A DNA stretch of 64,000 bases from Bacteroidota bacterium (GTDB taxonomy: Bacteria; Bacteroidota; Bacteroidia; UKL13-3). Below the pieces are notes generated by a model. It ran no database searches. It saw only the letters and a program-made list of their open reading frames with translations, and was not told the DNA's origin. Each line of letters opens with the position of its first letter. The stretch's first letter is position 1. Location of the stretch: NCBI GenBank assembly GCA_027487835.1, contig JAIYCU010000033.1:109195-173194 (forward strand), in the 5' to 3' direction. Shown one piece after another: positions 18,401 through 27,800 of the stretch. The position numbers and the translations under genes were made by a program.

Positions 18401-21400
18401 ATAACACTTCTAATTGTACAGTAGCTGCTCCTGGTACTGGTTCAACTTTAAGTTTGTATTCTAATTACTCTGAAACAGCTAACCCTACCAATATGGTAGC
18501 CGGTGTTTCAATTCCATTCTCAATAAATACTTCAACTTGTGGTGGTAACTATAATGGTGTTTTAGGTATATGGATAGATTTGAACCAAGATGGTGACTTT
18601 ATTGATGCAGGTGAAACTGTGCATATGACGCCATTCTTTTTATATGGTACAACTGTTTTCCGTACTGGTAACATTACTATTCCTTGTACTGCTACACCTG
18701 GTTTAACCAGAATGCGTGTTATTTTAAATGAAACAACAGCAAGTCCAATTTCTCCATGTGGTTCATACTTCTATGGTGAAACAGAAGATTACACTATTAA
18801 CATTGTGAATGCTGCTCCAGTATTTAATGCTGCTACAACCCTACAACAGCCTATTACTACAAGCGCGGGTGCTACAGATGTTCCAATTTTAAGAGTGCCA
18901 GTTAAGGTTACTTCTTCTGCTTGTAACCCTGGAACAGTAAATGAGTTTAGATTCAATACTGCTGGTACTACAAGTGCCGCTAATATTGTAAGTGCTAAAT
19001 TATACAAGACAGGTAACTCTGGTACTTTTGCAACAACTAGTTTGGTAGGAACTGTAACTTCACCTAGTGGATCATTTACTTTCACTACTGCTGATACTTT
19101 GATAAATGATACTAACTATTACTGGTTGGCTTATGATGTGGCCTCAACTGCTGCTAACTCAAATGTATTAGATGCTACTTTTGATAGTGCTTTAGTTTAT
19201 GGTAATTGGGTTGTGCCTGCTGTTAGTAATCCTACAGGTAACATCTTAATATCATCACCAATGACATTTGTAGGTAGTGAGGTAACTCATCCAGATGCTG
19301 GAATGATTGAAGCACCTTCTACTAACAATAGAATGCTACGAGTTAGGGTTCGCATGAGCTCAACTGGTTCGCCAATTACGCTTACCCAACTTAACTTGAA
19401 TACAAATGGTGGTGGTGTTGATACTTTAAATATTGCCAATGTAAAAGTGTTCTACACTGGAACAAGTGCAACTTTTGCAACTACCAATCAATTTGGTTCA
19501 ACCTTTATCCAAACTACACCAACTGGTGCAAGTTGGGGAGCCTTTAACGTGAGTGGTTTAGTATCGTTGGCAAATGATACCAACTATATTTGGGTTACTT
19601 ACGACATGAAGCCTTCTGCCATTATTGGCGACTCGGTAGATGCAGAATGTACTGGCTTAACCATTGGCGGTGTTTCTCAAACGCCTTCAAATACAGCACC
19701 TGCAGGAGCACGCAAGATTCGCGCACCATATTGTGCAAGTGCGGCTCAGTTTGCTGGTGATGGTGAAATTTTCAACGTTACTCTTGGTACTTTGAATAAT
19801 ACTTCAAATTGTACAGTTGCTGCAACTGGATTAGGTTCAACACTGAGCTTATACTCTAATTTCTCTGAAACAATAACTGCACCAATTGTAAATGCAGGTG
19901 ATTTAGTTAACTATGATGTGCATACTGCAACTTGTAATGGTAGCTATAATGGTGTGATGGGTATTTGGATTGACTTTAACCAAGATGGTGACTTTACAGA
20001 TGCTGGGGAAACTGTTGTAATGACCCAACCATTCTTATATGGTGTGAATGTATTCCAAACAGGTTCGTTTAATATTCCATTGACTGCCTCTATCGGTAGA
20101 ACTAGAATGCGCGTAATCTTAAACGAAACTACCGCTAGTCCAATTTCTCCATGTGGTTTATATTTCTATGGTGAAACTGAAGATTATACTATCGAGATTT
20201 TACCAGCACCTAATACAACTTATGTTTGGAACCAAACAGGTGGAGGTAATTTAGTAATTCCTACAAATTGGACCCCTGCTCGTTTGAAAGCTAACTTAAA
20301 TGATAAATTGTTTATCAATACTGGTAATGCAAGCACATTTACAGGTGTAGGCAGTCAAACTGTTAGGGCACTTGAATTTGGAACTAATACAGTTGCTAAT
20401 TTTACTGCTAGCGCTGCAGTGGTAACTGCTACTGATTCAATTATCTTAGGAAATAGTGCTCGCGTTATAACTAATACTAACGTTATGGTACTTGGTGCTG
20501 ACACTTCTAAGATTGGTGCATTGCAAGTTGGAACAAATTCAGGTATAAGTGGAAGCTTACGTCGTTGGTTTAACAGCAGCACGCCAATTATTAACTTCCC
20601 ATTAGTTTCTGCCACAGGTATTAATAGAGCAATTACTTTGGATTATAACACAATGCCAGGCACTATTGGTTCTGTTACTGCAAGCTTTACAGGCACAGCA
20701 CCTGGAAATTTAGGCTTACCATTATATGATAGTACTGCATTTATTTCTATCAATAGAGCGGGTATTAATGGATTTTGGTCTGTTAGTCCAACTAACGGAA
20801 CTGTTGGTGGTAACTACGATTTAAATTTGAACGCAACTGGATTTACTGGTATTTCAAATTACTTACAATTGGTTGCGATTAGAAGAAATAGTTCAAGTTC
20901 GCCATGGGTTTCTAACGGAGCACATTTAGTAGCTACTGGTTCTAACGCTGCACCTATTGTTAATCGTAATAATTTAGATCAATATGGTGATTTTGGTGTG
21001 GGCTCAGATACTTTGGTTAATCCATTACCAGTAGAACTTTTATCATTCTTTGCAAAAAATGTAAATGGTGATGTTAAATTAAATTGGTCAACTAGTTCTG
21101 AAACTAACAATAAAGGTTTCTTTGTTGAGCGTTCTGAGGATGGCGTTAACTTTAAGGATTTAGATTTTGTAGCAGGTGCTGGAAATTCTAAGTCTGTAAG
21201 AACTTATGGATATAAAGATGCAAATGCTTTCACTTTAACTTCAACTATCTACTACAGATTAAGACAAGTTGATTTTGATGGTTCAATAGACTATTCAAAC
21301 ATCGCAGTAGTTTCAGAAAATGATATGTTGGAAGAAGGTATTGCCATTTATCCAAATCCATTTAACACTACCACAGGCGTAATGCTAACAGCAACTAATG

Positions 21401-21588
21401 ATGCTAAGGCTGTAATAGAAATTACAGATGTTTTGGGTAGAGTAATTGCAATTGAAAATGTTTCAGTTGTTGCAGGAACTCAATACAAAACTATCACCTC
21501 TTTCGATTCAGTTAAATCTGGAGTTTACTTAGTAAAAGTTATTATTGGTAATACAATAGAGACATTTAAGGTTCAGAAAATCGACTAA
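12412..21588 (+). CDS. Giant T9SS surface protein 1 (GEVED and BNR-associated repeats)
   Basis: 3058 residues. A signal peptide (to SAQ, about residue 28) is followed by a choice-of-anchor-J-like domain, a SGNWSDPLTWVGG domain near 240, and two BNR-neuraminidase-associated N-terminal-like modules (near 748 and 895). Then comes a tandem array starting at residue 1044. Each unit of 465-466 residues holds one GEVED domain (YC...GEIWNVT, Ca-like loop DYNQNGIFDLPGE or DLNQDGDFIDAGE, WGETEDY) and two BNR-associated modules (FYTGN, NYFWVTYDIK, GDSVDAE). Three full units and a fourth GEVED are present. After a further domain there is a fibronectin-like ELLSF...YYRLRQVDFDG block and a type A sorting domain (IYPNPFN). 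The protein is probably exported by T9SS and attached to the cell surface. No catalytic motif is visible, so an adhesive or structural role is inferred. It is followed by a strong terminator. Confidence 0.95.
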   Translation: MKKHILSLRSYLALIIALISFGNNASAQVYLLENFDSAFVGTPGAPPGWTQTRFDYWGDGAPTAINVIGPKDWQRNRLIAPGFWSSQSFGTIPNAAVTDSGALWLEDYYFGSQTNMMSRRLESPTVNLGTATSPYLRFNMFFAQTSNYTYPIIVMASNDNGVTWKSIMHVQPNADIVTTTTTGTGTMNAATPWQKITVKIPDAYKVSNAKFAFYRNNPYSFNSNPFIDSLTIEEFTPTTITSAQSGNWSDPLTWVGGVVPNANNNVIIAATHTVTSNVNISRMQDLTINGGGSFLYFSTSLSTVSQIFGNLTIDATGTFNLGTSTSTAVGRWLYVGGNVTVNGTMNMGTSTTSVLYLTGGTPSVINNSGTLTNGYIPGIYFANSSGTTFNSTMTGNVVIRNILFMVDGPIVPNGKLVAGVFGNAMTITRANPKTFFTERPIYPALGTLLRNVTYGGGTNGNPTMGIFYKDTIFVGNETDTLTTGVHFIRGTFTMSTQNHVKLRTPLQIGDTIGTTTTVSATNAGGLTTFSRGILFTDDVNILTVGPIGSGSLGIAPSLSTAIPPTTHGSYIVGPIRFVRPSSGVLTATLSAPLGYGSQYLGLATPNNVRRYMQITAGAGWAGQIITLSALNNPTGSVSAPQSSLITNKMFRVSLQPGQNLPATSALTLSTMIEGGGISNADNLLGLQDQLFIMQSANATGPWTVRSVPTGVGAFVVNTLNTRATSTTAPGPISGNGEYFAWASSAPLMNFQNGDVERQTAPVSISAQNMPMLKVRVNVNGTIPTRVSGVNFNTTGTTRLAAIAAAKVYYTGNSSSFNSAVQFGSTTVAPSGAISVSGNQSLVNGDNYFWIAYDVASGALLGDSLVANLVNIVAVDTARVLTTTPSAGFRIVSAPMTFVSASADQMNIAKVEIGESNAEILKLTVNMSATGAQIAASSFQLTTNGSANPSTNISNAIIYYTGASSTFSTAQPVGSFANPNGSFVINANTNLLNGANNFWLAYNIRTTATIGDSVDGTWDSITIGGVSRTVTNSNPAGSRAIRAPYCPSNATTTGDEEIWNVTFGSINNTSNCTTLAPGPGSVNSMYSNYTTTIAPPSIAAGIPVPFSVNAASCGGNYSSTLRIYIDYNQNGIFDLPGEVAYNNNAFTSSTVGATILSGNITIPCSALPGNTRMRVVLDETSGAPACGTYTWGETEDYTINIVVGAATYTASNAIQFTGTTSSGSSDVRVLRVPVKVASSPCNPGVINEFKFSTAGSTSAADITNAKLYKTGSSNVFSIANLVGTVASPSGQFTFTVADTAVNDTNNYWLTYDVSATATASNLLDARLDSIQVFGNWFTPINGAPSGNLVITTPMTYIGSSVIHPDLSMVERPSVNARMLRAMVRMSSTGAPVSVTQLNLDATGGGDDTSNIANVKVFYTGNSANFAATNQFGSTFIQTTPTGNKYGAFNINGIVTLLNDTNYFWVTYDIKNTAVLGDSVDAELTGITIAGVSQTPSVTAPAGNRRIRAQYCVSSATNAFDEEIWNVTIGSLNNTSACTTTAPGPNSVNSQYSNYTGFVAAPNLAAGLPIPFSVNAASCNGNYGSSLGIYIDYNQNGIFDLPGELAYSNNAFTSSTTGATILSGNITVPCTALPGITRMRVVLIEITTGTTPCGTYTWGETEDYNVNIVSGAPAFRSVSVNQNTGTTSASATDVRILRVPVVMTSSPCNPAVIDGFSFNTAGSTSAANIATAKLYTTRNSGVFNNNNLIGTVTSPSGQFNFTVADTLNNDTNFYWLTYDVSATAANANVLDARLDSINLLGSWRVPANGNPAGNVVIATPMSYIGSAAVHPEQGIVETSTINNRMLRVLVRMSSTGAPVALTQFSLNANGGGDDTSNIANVKVFSTGNSATFSTANQYGTTFVQTSPTGNKYGAFNINGTINLLNDTNYFWVTYNIKATAIIGDSVDAEITGLTIAGVSQTPTNTAPAGSRRIRGPYCPSASQFAGDGEIWNVTIGALNNTSNCTVAAPGTGSTLSLYSNYSETANPTNMVAGVSIPFSINTSTCGGNYNGVLGIWIDLNQDGDFIDAGETVHMTPFFLYGTTVFRTGNITIPCTATPGLTRMRVILNETTASPISPCGSYFYGETEDYTINIVNAAPVFNAATTLQQPITTSAGATDVPILRVPVKVTSSACNPGTVNEFRFNTAGTTSAANIVSAKLYKTGNSGTFATTSLVGTVTSPSGSFTFTTADTLINDTNYYWLAYDVASTAANSNVLDATFDSALVYGNWVVPAVSNPTGNILISSPMTFVGSEVTHPDAGMIEAPSTNNRMLRVRVRMSSTGSPITLTQLNLNTNGGGVDTLNIANVKVFYTGTSATFATTNQFGSTFIQTTPTGASWGAFNVSGLVSLANDTNYIWVTYDMKPSAIIGDSVDAECTGLTIGGVSQTPSNTAPAGARKIRAPYCASAAQFAGDGEIFNVTLGTLNNTSNCTVAATGLGSTLSLYSNFSETITAPIVNAGDLVNYDVHTATCNGSYNGVMGIWIDFNQDGDFTDAGETVVMTQPFLYGVNVFQTGSFNIPLTASIGRTRMRVILNETTASPISPCGLYFYGETEDYTIEILPAPNTTYVWNQTGGGNLVIPTNWTPARLKANLNDKLFINTGNASTFTGVGSQTVRALEFGTNTVANFTASAAVVTATDSIILGNSARVITNTNVMVLGADTSKIGALQVGTNSGISGSLRRWFNSSTPIINFPLVSATGINRAITLDYNTMPGTIGSVTASFTGTAPGNLGLPLYDSTAFISINRAGINGFWSVSPTNGTVGGNYDLNLNATGFTGISNYLQLVAIRRNSSSSPWVSNGAHLVATGSNAAPIVNRNNLDQYGDFGVGSDTLVNPLPVELLSFFAKNVNGDVKLNWSTSSETNNKGFFVERSEDGVNFKDLDFVAGAGNSKSVRTYGYKDANAFTLTSTIYYRLRQVDFDGSIDYSNIAVVSENDMLEEGIAIYPNPFNTTTGVMLTATNDAKAVIEITDVLGRVIAIENVSVVAGTQYKTITSFDSVKSGVYLVKVIIGNTIETFKVQKID
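15541..20211 (+). repeat. In-phase tandem repeat, 3.3 units of about 1.4 kb, in giant protein 1
   Basis: Equivalent codons (the Tyr of the YC motif) occur at 15541, 16936, 18334 and 19729, so the unit lengths are 1395, 1398 and 1395 bases. The fourth unit is cut after its GEVED domain. Units are similar in protein but differ at many synonymous positions. For example, the segments encoding YGAFNIN near 16741 and 18139 use different third bases. The array is therefore old and kept in phase, not a recent slippage product. Confidence 0.9.
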
Positions 21589-21607
21589 TAGCTTTTAGAA
21601 ACTTTTT

Positions 21608-21647
21608 AAAGGGGGCTTGTAGCTTTTATGCTACAAGCCCCCTTTTT
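21608..21647 (+). terminator. Strong intrinsic terminator after giant protein 1
   Basis: GGGGGCTTGTAGC (21611-21623) pairs perfectly with GCTACAAGCCCCC (21630-21642) around the 6-base loop TTTTAT. The hairpin is followed by a T-run and preceded by A's, so it may work in both directions. It lies about 20 bases after the stop codon. Confidence 0.92.
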
Positions 21648-21876
21648 CATTTTATTGTAAGTTTAATCTGCAGAAAATCAATGATGTAATGGTTTTTTAT
21701 TTCCTTTTAAAATTAGTTTTACATTCCTTATTTTTTTTTCAAAAGGAAAAACCTTTTTTTAGTAAAATAAAAAATTCGTGTTATCTAAGTTCTTTTTTTT
21801 CTTACAGTTACTTTTTTGATGATATATCTATACGGTAATTGTTACCCCTATTAAATTAAAAACTAATAATAATTAT
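21648..21876. other. AT-rich leader region before giant protein 2
   Basis: A very AT-rich stretch with long T-runs. It contains a small AAAAGG/CCTTTT hairpin near 21740-21757 and a 13-base palindrome GGTAATTGTTACC at 21834-21846, about 30 bases before the start codon. I found no convincing TTTG/TAnnTTTG promoter. The palindrome could be a regulator site. Confidence 0.35.
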
Positions 21877-24800
21877 ATGATTCAATTTTACACTTTAAAC
21901 GCAAGAGCAAGAGCTTTTTCTCGACTTGCAGTTTTTCTGTTGCTGTTGTTTTTCTCTTTTGTGGGAAGAGCGCAGGTTTTAATGCAGAACAATTTTGATA
22001 CCATTGCTGCTCCTCTAGGAACTGGCTGGGTAAACCAAGTGGATGCTGGTACTATGCAATGGGCGCGTACCACAACATCTTCATTTTCTGCGCCGTATAC
22101 TGGTGGGCCTTATGCTGGATCAGGAATGGCTTTTTATGATTCTTATAATCAAAATGTACCTGGCGTTTGTTGGTTAATTTCGCCTTCTGTTTCTACTGCT
22201 TCATTAACCCCAGGTAATGGCTTGGTAGTTTCTTTCTGGGCGCTGAGACATACCAGTAGCGCTAATTCAACAGAAATGAGAATGTCTGTTTGGGTAAACA
22301 CTACCAATAATCGCAATACAGCTGTTCCTTTAGACAGCGTATACGCGCACAATACAAGATATCCTATTACCACAGTTAATGGTGCATGGGTTAATTACAC
22401 TTACGCAATTCCTGCTTCATTTGCTTCTAGCCCTAATTTACATTTTTTCTTTAGAGCCAACACAGATTTCTGGAATAACTTTTTTATGGATGAAATCACG
22501 GTTGCAGGTGTTTCAAATATGAGCTACAACACAACCTTGGTTGCACAACCGTTTACCACAGGTGTTGGACTTGGAAGTGTCAATAATCCGATGGTTAGAG
22601 TTGCTGTAGCCACAGCAGGTTTAGCAAATCCCCTTAACATAGGTAATCTTACTTTTTCTACTACTGGTACAAATAACTTATCAGGCATTAGTAATGCTAA
22701 ATGTTATTTTACCGGTTCTAATCCTAATTTTTCTACTGCTACTCAGTATGGTTCAACAGTAAATTCGCCAAGTGGAAGTTTTCAATTTAACGGAAATTTA
22801 CCAATACAAGGAACATTTGCAACAGGAGATACCTCTTATTTTTGGTTAACCTATGATATTGCATCTAATGCAAGCTTCCCAACTACATTTAATGCTGCAC
22901 TAACTTCTATTACGGTTGGTGGAACTGCAAGAACACCTGTGCCAACTACTAATCCTGGTGCTGGAAGGGATTTAGCACCTCCAATGTCAGGTAGTTATTT
23001 AGTTGGTACTTCTGCACCCTCTTCTTACCCAACTTTAACAGCTGCTTTTGTTGATTTATCTTCAAGAGGTGTTAATGGAAATGTTTTCTTGGAACTTATT
23101 GATTCTTTTTACACTATTGGTACAGGTGAAAGTTTTCCAATCACTTTAGGTAATGTAATTGGCGCAGGCCCAAACACAACTATCACTATAAAGCCTGCCG
23201 TAGGCGCCAATCCTTATATTTTTACTGACAATACAAATTCTGTATTAGATTTCGTTGGCTCAAGATGGGTTAGAATAGATGGTCGTCAGTTACCAACTGA
23301 TACCAATCAGTCGTTAACCATAGAGAACAGAAGCCTTGCAGCTAACTCTGTAGTTATTCATATTAGACAAGATGCACGTCAGTTTATTGTTCGTAATACT
23401 TTAATTAGAGGTGCAAACAATTCTACAAACTACTTTACTTTTCCTGTACCTGGTTTGCTTAGGGTAGGTGGTACTACTAATCCATTTGGTTCAGGAAATG
23501 ACTCTATCACTGTTAGGGCTAATAGGTTTAGCAGAGTTGGAATAGCAAGATATGGTTGCGCAGTAGTTTTTGATGGGCAATCCTTAACTGCTCAGAACGA
23601 TTGGGGAACAATTGATTCAAATGAGATTTTAGGGTATTCAATGATAGGGGTTCATATTAGTAATTTAAATTCTGGAAATGGACGTTTGTTTAACATCAGC
23701 AGAAACAGTTTTTTTGACACCATTTCAATTCTACCTGCCCCAGTTGGTCAAACTTTCTTCCCTTATTCTGCTGTATACTTTAATGCAGGTAATGCTAATA
23801 GTTTTGGCAATCAAATTGTAGACAATTGGATTGGAGGTACCTCGGCACGCATGGCTTCTGTGGCTGGTGCGCCAAGGCAATTGGTTAACCATAATACAAC
23901 ACAATATATTATTTGGTATAGTGGAAGTGCCACTACCGCTGGTGCAAATGTTTCGAGAAATAAAGTTGGTAACATGTGGTATGCAGGTGGCAATCCATTT
24001 ACCTATGCATTTTATACAGGTGGTGGTTTTGTAGATATTGAAGATAATGTTTTTGGTCACGCAACAGATACCAATAATATTCGATTTGATAATATCACAG
24101 GGGGTAATTGGTTTAGCATGTATTTATTTCATAATACCAATACTAATATTCGCAGGAATTTAATGGCAAATATGTCCAATTACGCTAATGTCAGCTTTCA
24201 AATTGGAGGTATGTATTATGGTGGTAATAGCAATGGATTGTGTAACATAGACTCCAATGTTTTCAGAAGTATTTATACACGTTCTAATAATACTGGAACG
24301 CCTCAATTTTCTGCATTTACTGCCATTGGTTTAGCTAATTCTACTCCAACACAAAATGTGAGATGGAACCAAATTGGAGGACCAAACCTTTCAGATTCTA
24401 TTTCTGTTTGGAGTGGCATTACCACTTATGTTCCTTTTTTTAATATTACTGCGTCTACTCCTGTAAATTCAACATTGTATGGTATCTATACTTCAGGTGC
24501 TATTTCTAATATTTCTAATAACTACATTGGAAACTTATTTAGTAATAGTAACAGGCCTCATAGTGGAGTTACTTCTGCTGCTATTTGTGGTATCGGATTA
24601 GCTTCTGCTACTAATGGTCAATTGGTTACCAACAACACCATTAAAGATTTTTACCAAAGAACGTGGAGTGGTACTGCTTTTACTGGTTCTGCAACTGGTA
24701 TTGTGGGTATCTTATCTGGTTCAGGTGCTGCCACAATTAATAACAATAACATTAGCAATTTATTTACTTGGGGTTCTAACAATGCGAATCTTGGACCTTT

Positions 24801-27800
24801 CTCTTCTGTAAATGGAATCGCTGTAAGTTCTACCAATATTCATACGGTTTCTAACAATACTATTACCAATTTAGCAAATTATTGGAATGTTGCCTCAACA
24901 ACCAATATGAATGGAATAGGGCTTTCAGTAAGTAATAATAATACGGTTACCAATAATACTATAAGAGATTTGTCATCTTATAGCAATAGCGCTGCTGCAG
25001 CCATTTCAGGTATCTACAATGCAGCTGGATCAGCAAATCAAGTAATTAATAATAATAATATTAGTAACTTAATTTCACGCGATTCTTTAAATTCCAATCC
25101 ACGTCTTGTAGGTATATTCTTTACTGCATCTACTTTAATTGCAGGCAATAGTTCTAGTTGTTCAGGAAATAGAATTTCAGGGTTGGTTCACACCTACCCA
25201 ACTGTAGGTTTACCGACTGCTGCGCAGCAGTTTGGTATTTATGTACAACAAGGAACTGGTGTTTTTGCTAATAACATGATTCGTTTAGGAAGAGACACAT
25301 CTGGTATTCAATTGGCTCGTTGTATTGTTTACAGAGGTATTTCTTTAATTGCGCCTCTTAGTGCTGCTAGTCGTATTTATCATAATAATATTTTAATTGA
25401 TGCAGCCCCAGATTATGGTTCTGCTGGTGCTCCAGATCCATCTTCATCAGGTATTCAAATTTCTGGAAATCCAATAGCACCTGGTTTAATTGATGTTAAA
25501 AATAATATTGTTGTTAATAACACCACCAATGCAGGAACAGCTGGCATGAATCATTATGGCTACATACTTGGAACTTCCAATGTAAATTTTGATCATAACT
25601 TTGATTTGGTTAGTGTACCTAGCAATAGCAATTCTTTTGTTGTAAGATTTAACAATACTGATTACGCTACATTAGGAGCCTATCGATTGGCAAGTTCAAG
25701 AGGAGCTAATATCGGATTATCTCCGATTAACTTCGTTAATGGAACTGGCGGTTCTTCAACTGTTGATTTACATTTAAGTAGTCCTAATACTGCAGAAGGT
25801 TCTGGTGATACGTCATTGACCGCTTTTGTTAATGTTGATTTTGATGGTACTTCAAGAGCTGGATTAACGCCAACAGATATCGGAGCTGATGCTGCTAACT
25901 TTACTTTATCAGGAGATTCAATTGCTCCAGCTATATATGTTACTCCTTTAACAAATGCTTCTTCTACTGCCAACAGAGTAATTAATGGGGTTGTTTTTGA
26001 TGGTGCTGCAATCCCTCAAGGCGCTAACGCACCTAGGGTTTATTTTGCAAAAGGTTTAGCAGGTGCTTGGTTTAGTACCCCTGGAGTTCTTACCTCTGGT
26101 ACCAATAGAAATGGTACTTATGCTTTTACCATTGACCATGCTGCAATAGGAGGTATAACCATTGGGGATACTGTTCGTTATTTCTTTGTTGCCCAAGATT
26201 CAACTAGAGGTAATGTATCCACTGCGCCTTCTGGTATTACCGCTAGTAATGTTTTATCAGTTGTTCCTCCATTGGTATTGGGTCAAACATTTAGTTACCG
26301 TTTTAATGACCCTATTCCGAGTGTGGTTTATGTTCCATTAGCTGTTGCTGGATTTACTAACTATCCAACTTTAACGGGTCCTGGTGGCGCTTTTGAAGCA
26401 ATAAATAATAGTGTACTTAATGGAAATACTACCATCATTATTAATGATAACGTTACAGAGCCTGCAGCTGTTGTGCTTAATAAGTGGCTTGAAAATGGTG
26501 CTGGAAATTATAGCCTTACAATTAGACCTGATGGTTCTATTCAAAGGGTTTTAGGTGGTTTCTCAGCTAACTTTTTGCTTCGTTTTAATAATGTGAGTAA
26601 TCTTAAAGTATTGGGTTGGGCTATCAATGGTGCTTTAACTGATACTAATCTTTCTATTGTTAATACAAGTACTGGAGCAGGTGCCATCCAATTTCTAGAA
26701 GGTGGGTCTTCAGATACTTTACGTAACTTAGTATTAAGGGGAAGAAATTCTTCAACTTCTACTCTTACAGGCGGATTAGTTAATATTAATCCGAATACCA
26801 TCAATAATAGCTTCAGTAATTTTAACATGGAGAATTGTTATTTGGCGCACGAATTGGCCAGTACTCTTCCAGCAGTTGGTTTAATGGCCGCTGGAACTTC
26901 GCCTAGATTAGTTACTAATATCGGTATTCGTGGCAATAGTTTTGCAAACTTCACTTCTAGGGGTATTCAATTTAATACTGGAACTGGTAATAATATTTTT
27001 ATTCAAAACAACCACTTCTTCTATAATGCTACACCTGCATTTACTTCAACTGCCTATAATGCTATTGATTTAATTCCAAATGCAGGTTCTGATGGAAATG
27101 TAATTAGTGGAAATTTTATTGGGGGTTCTGAAATGAAAGCCGCCGGTACACCTTGGAATGTAAGTTCTTTGCTTACCACTAACTTAATTAATGTTAGCTC
27201 GGGCATAGTTACTGGAACCAACATTCTTGGAAACGTGATTCAAAATTTTAATTTCACTAATGCAGGTATTTACACCGTAACTGGTATCAATGTGTTGGGT
27301 ACTGCCTCAATTTATTCAATCTTAAATAATCGTATTGGTTCTACTAACCCAGCATTAAGTATCAATACTATTGGTAACAATATTTTCCAAGGTATAAATA
27401 CTTCTAATACAGGAAATCTAACCGTATTAAATGATACTATTATAAACATATCTATTATTCCGGTTGCAGTAGGTACAAGTGCTAGAATTACTGCCATCAA
27501 CTCTATTAATGGAACCTCAAATGTGGTTAATATTAGCAATAATGTGATCAATAGGTTGTTTGCAAATTCAAGCAATACTGGGTCTACTAGTTTAGCTTCT
27601 ATTGTGGGTATTGCCTCTACTAATGGAACACTTAATCAAACTATTAACAATAATAACATTAGTACCTTAGTAGGTCTAGCAAATAACTTTGGATATGCCA
27701 TTCATGGTATCATTCAAACAGGTGGTGCAGGAACAATTGCTAATAATAATGTTTATGGTTTATTATCTAGAAGTAATAATGCAGGAACAACAACTTTGTC

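Noticed and set aside
24720..25070. CRISPR-like recurrence of AATAATAAT and NN-turn codons
   Set aside because: The repeats are in-frame Asn-ladder coils of a beta-helix, of variable spacing and sequence, not direct repeats with unique spacers.
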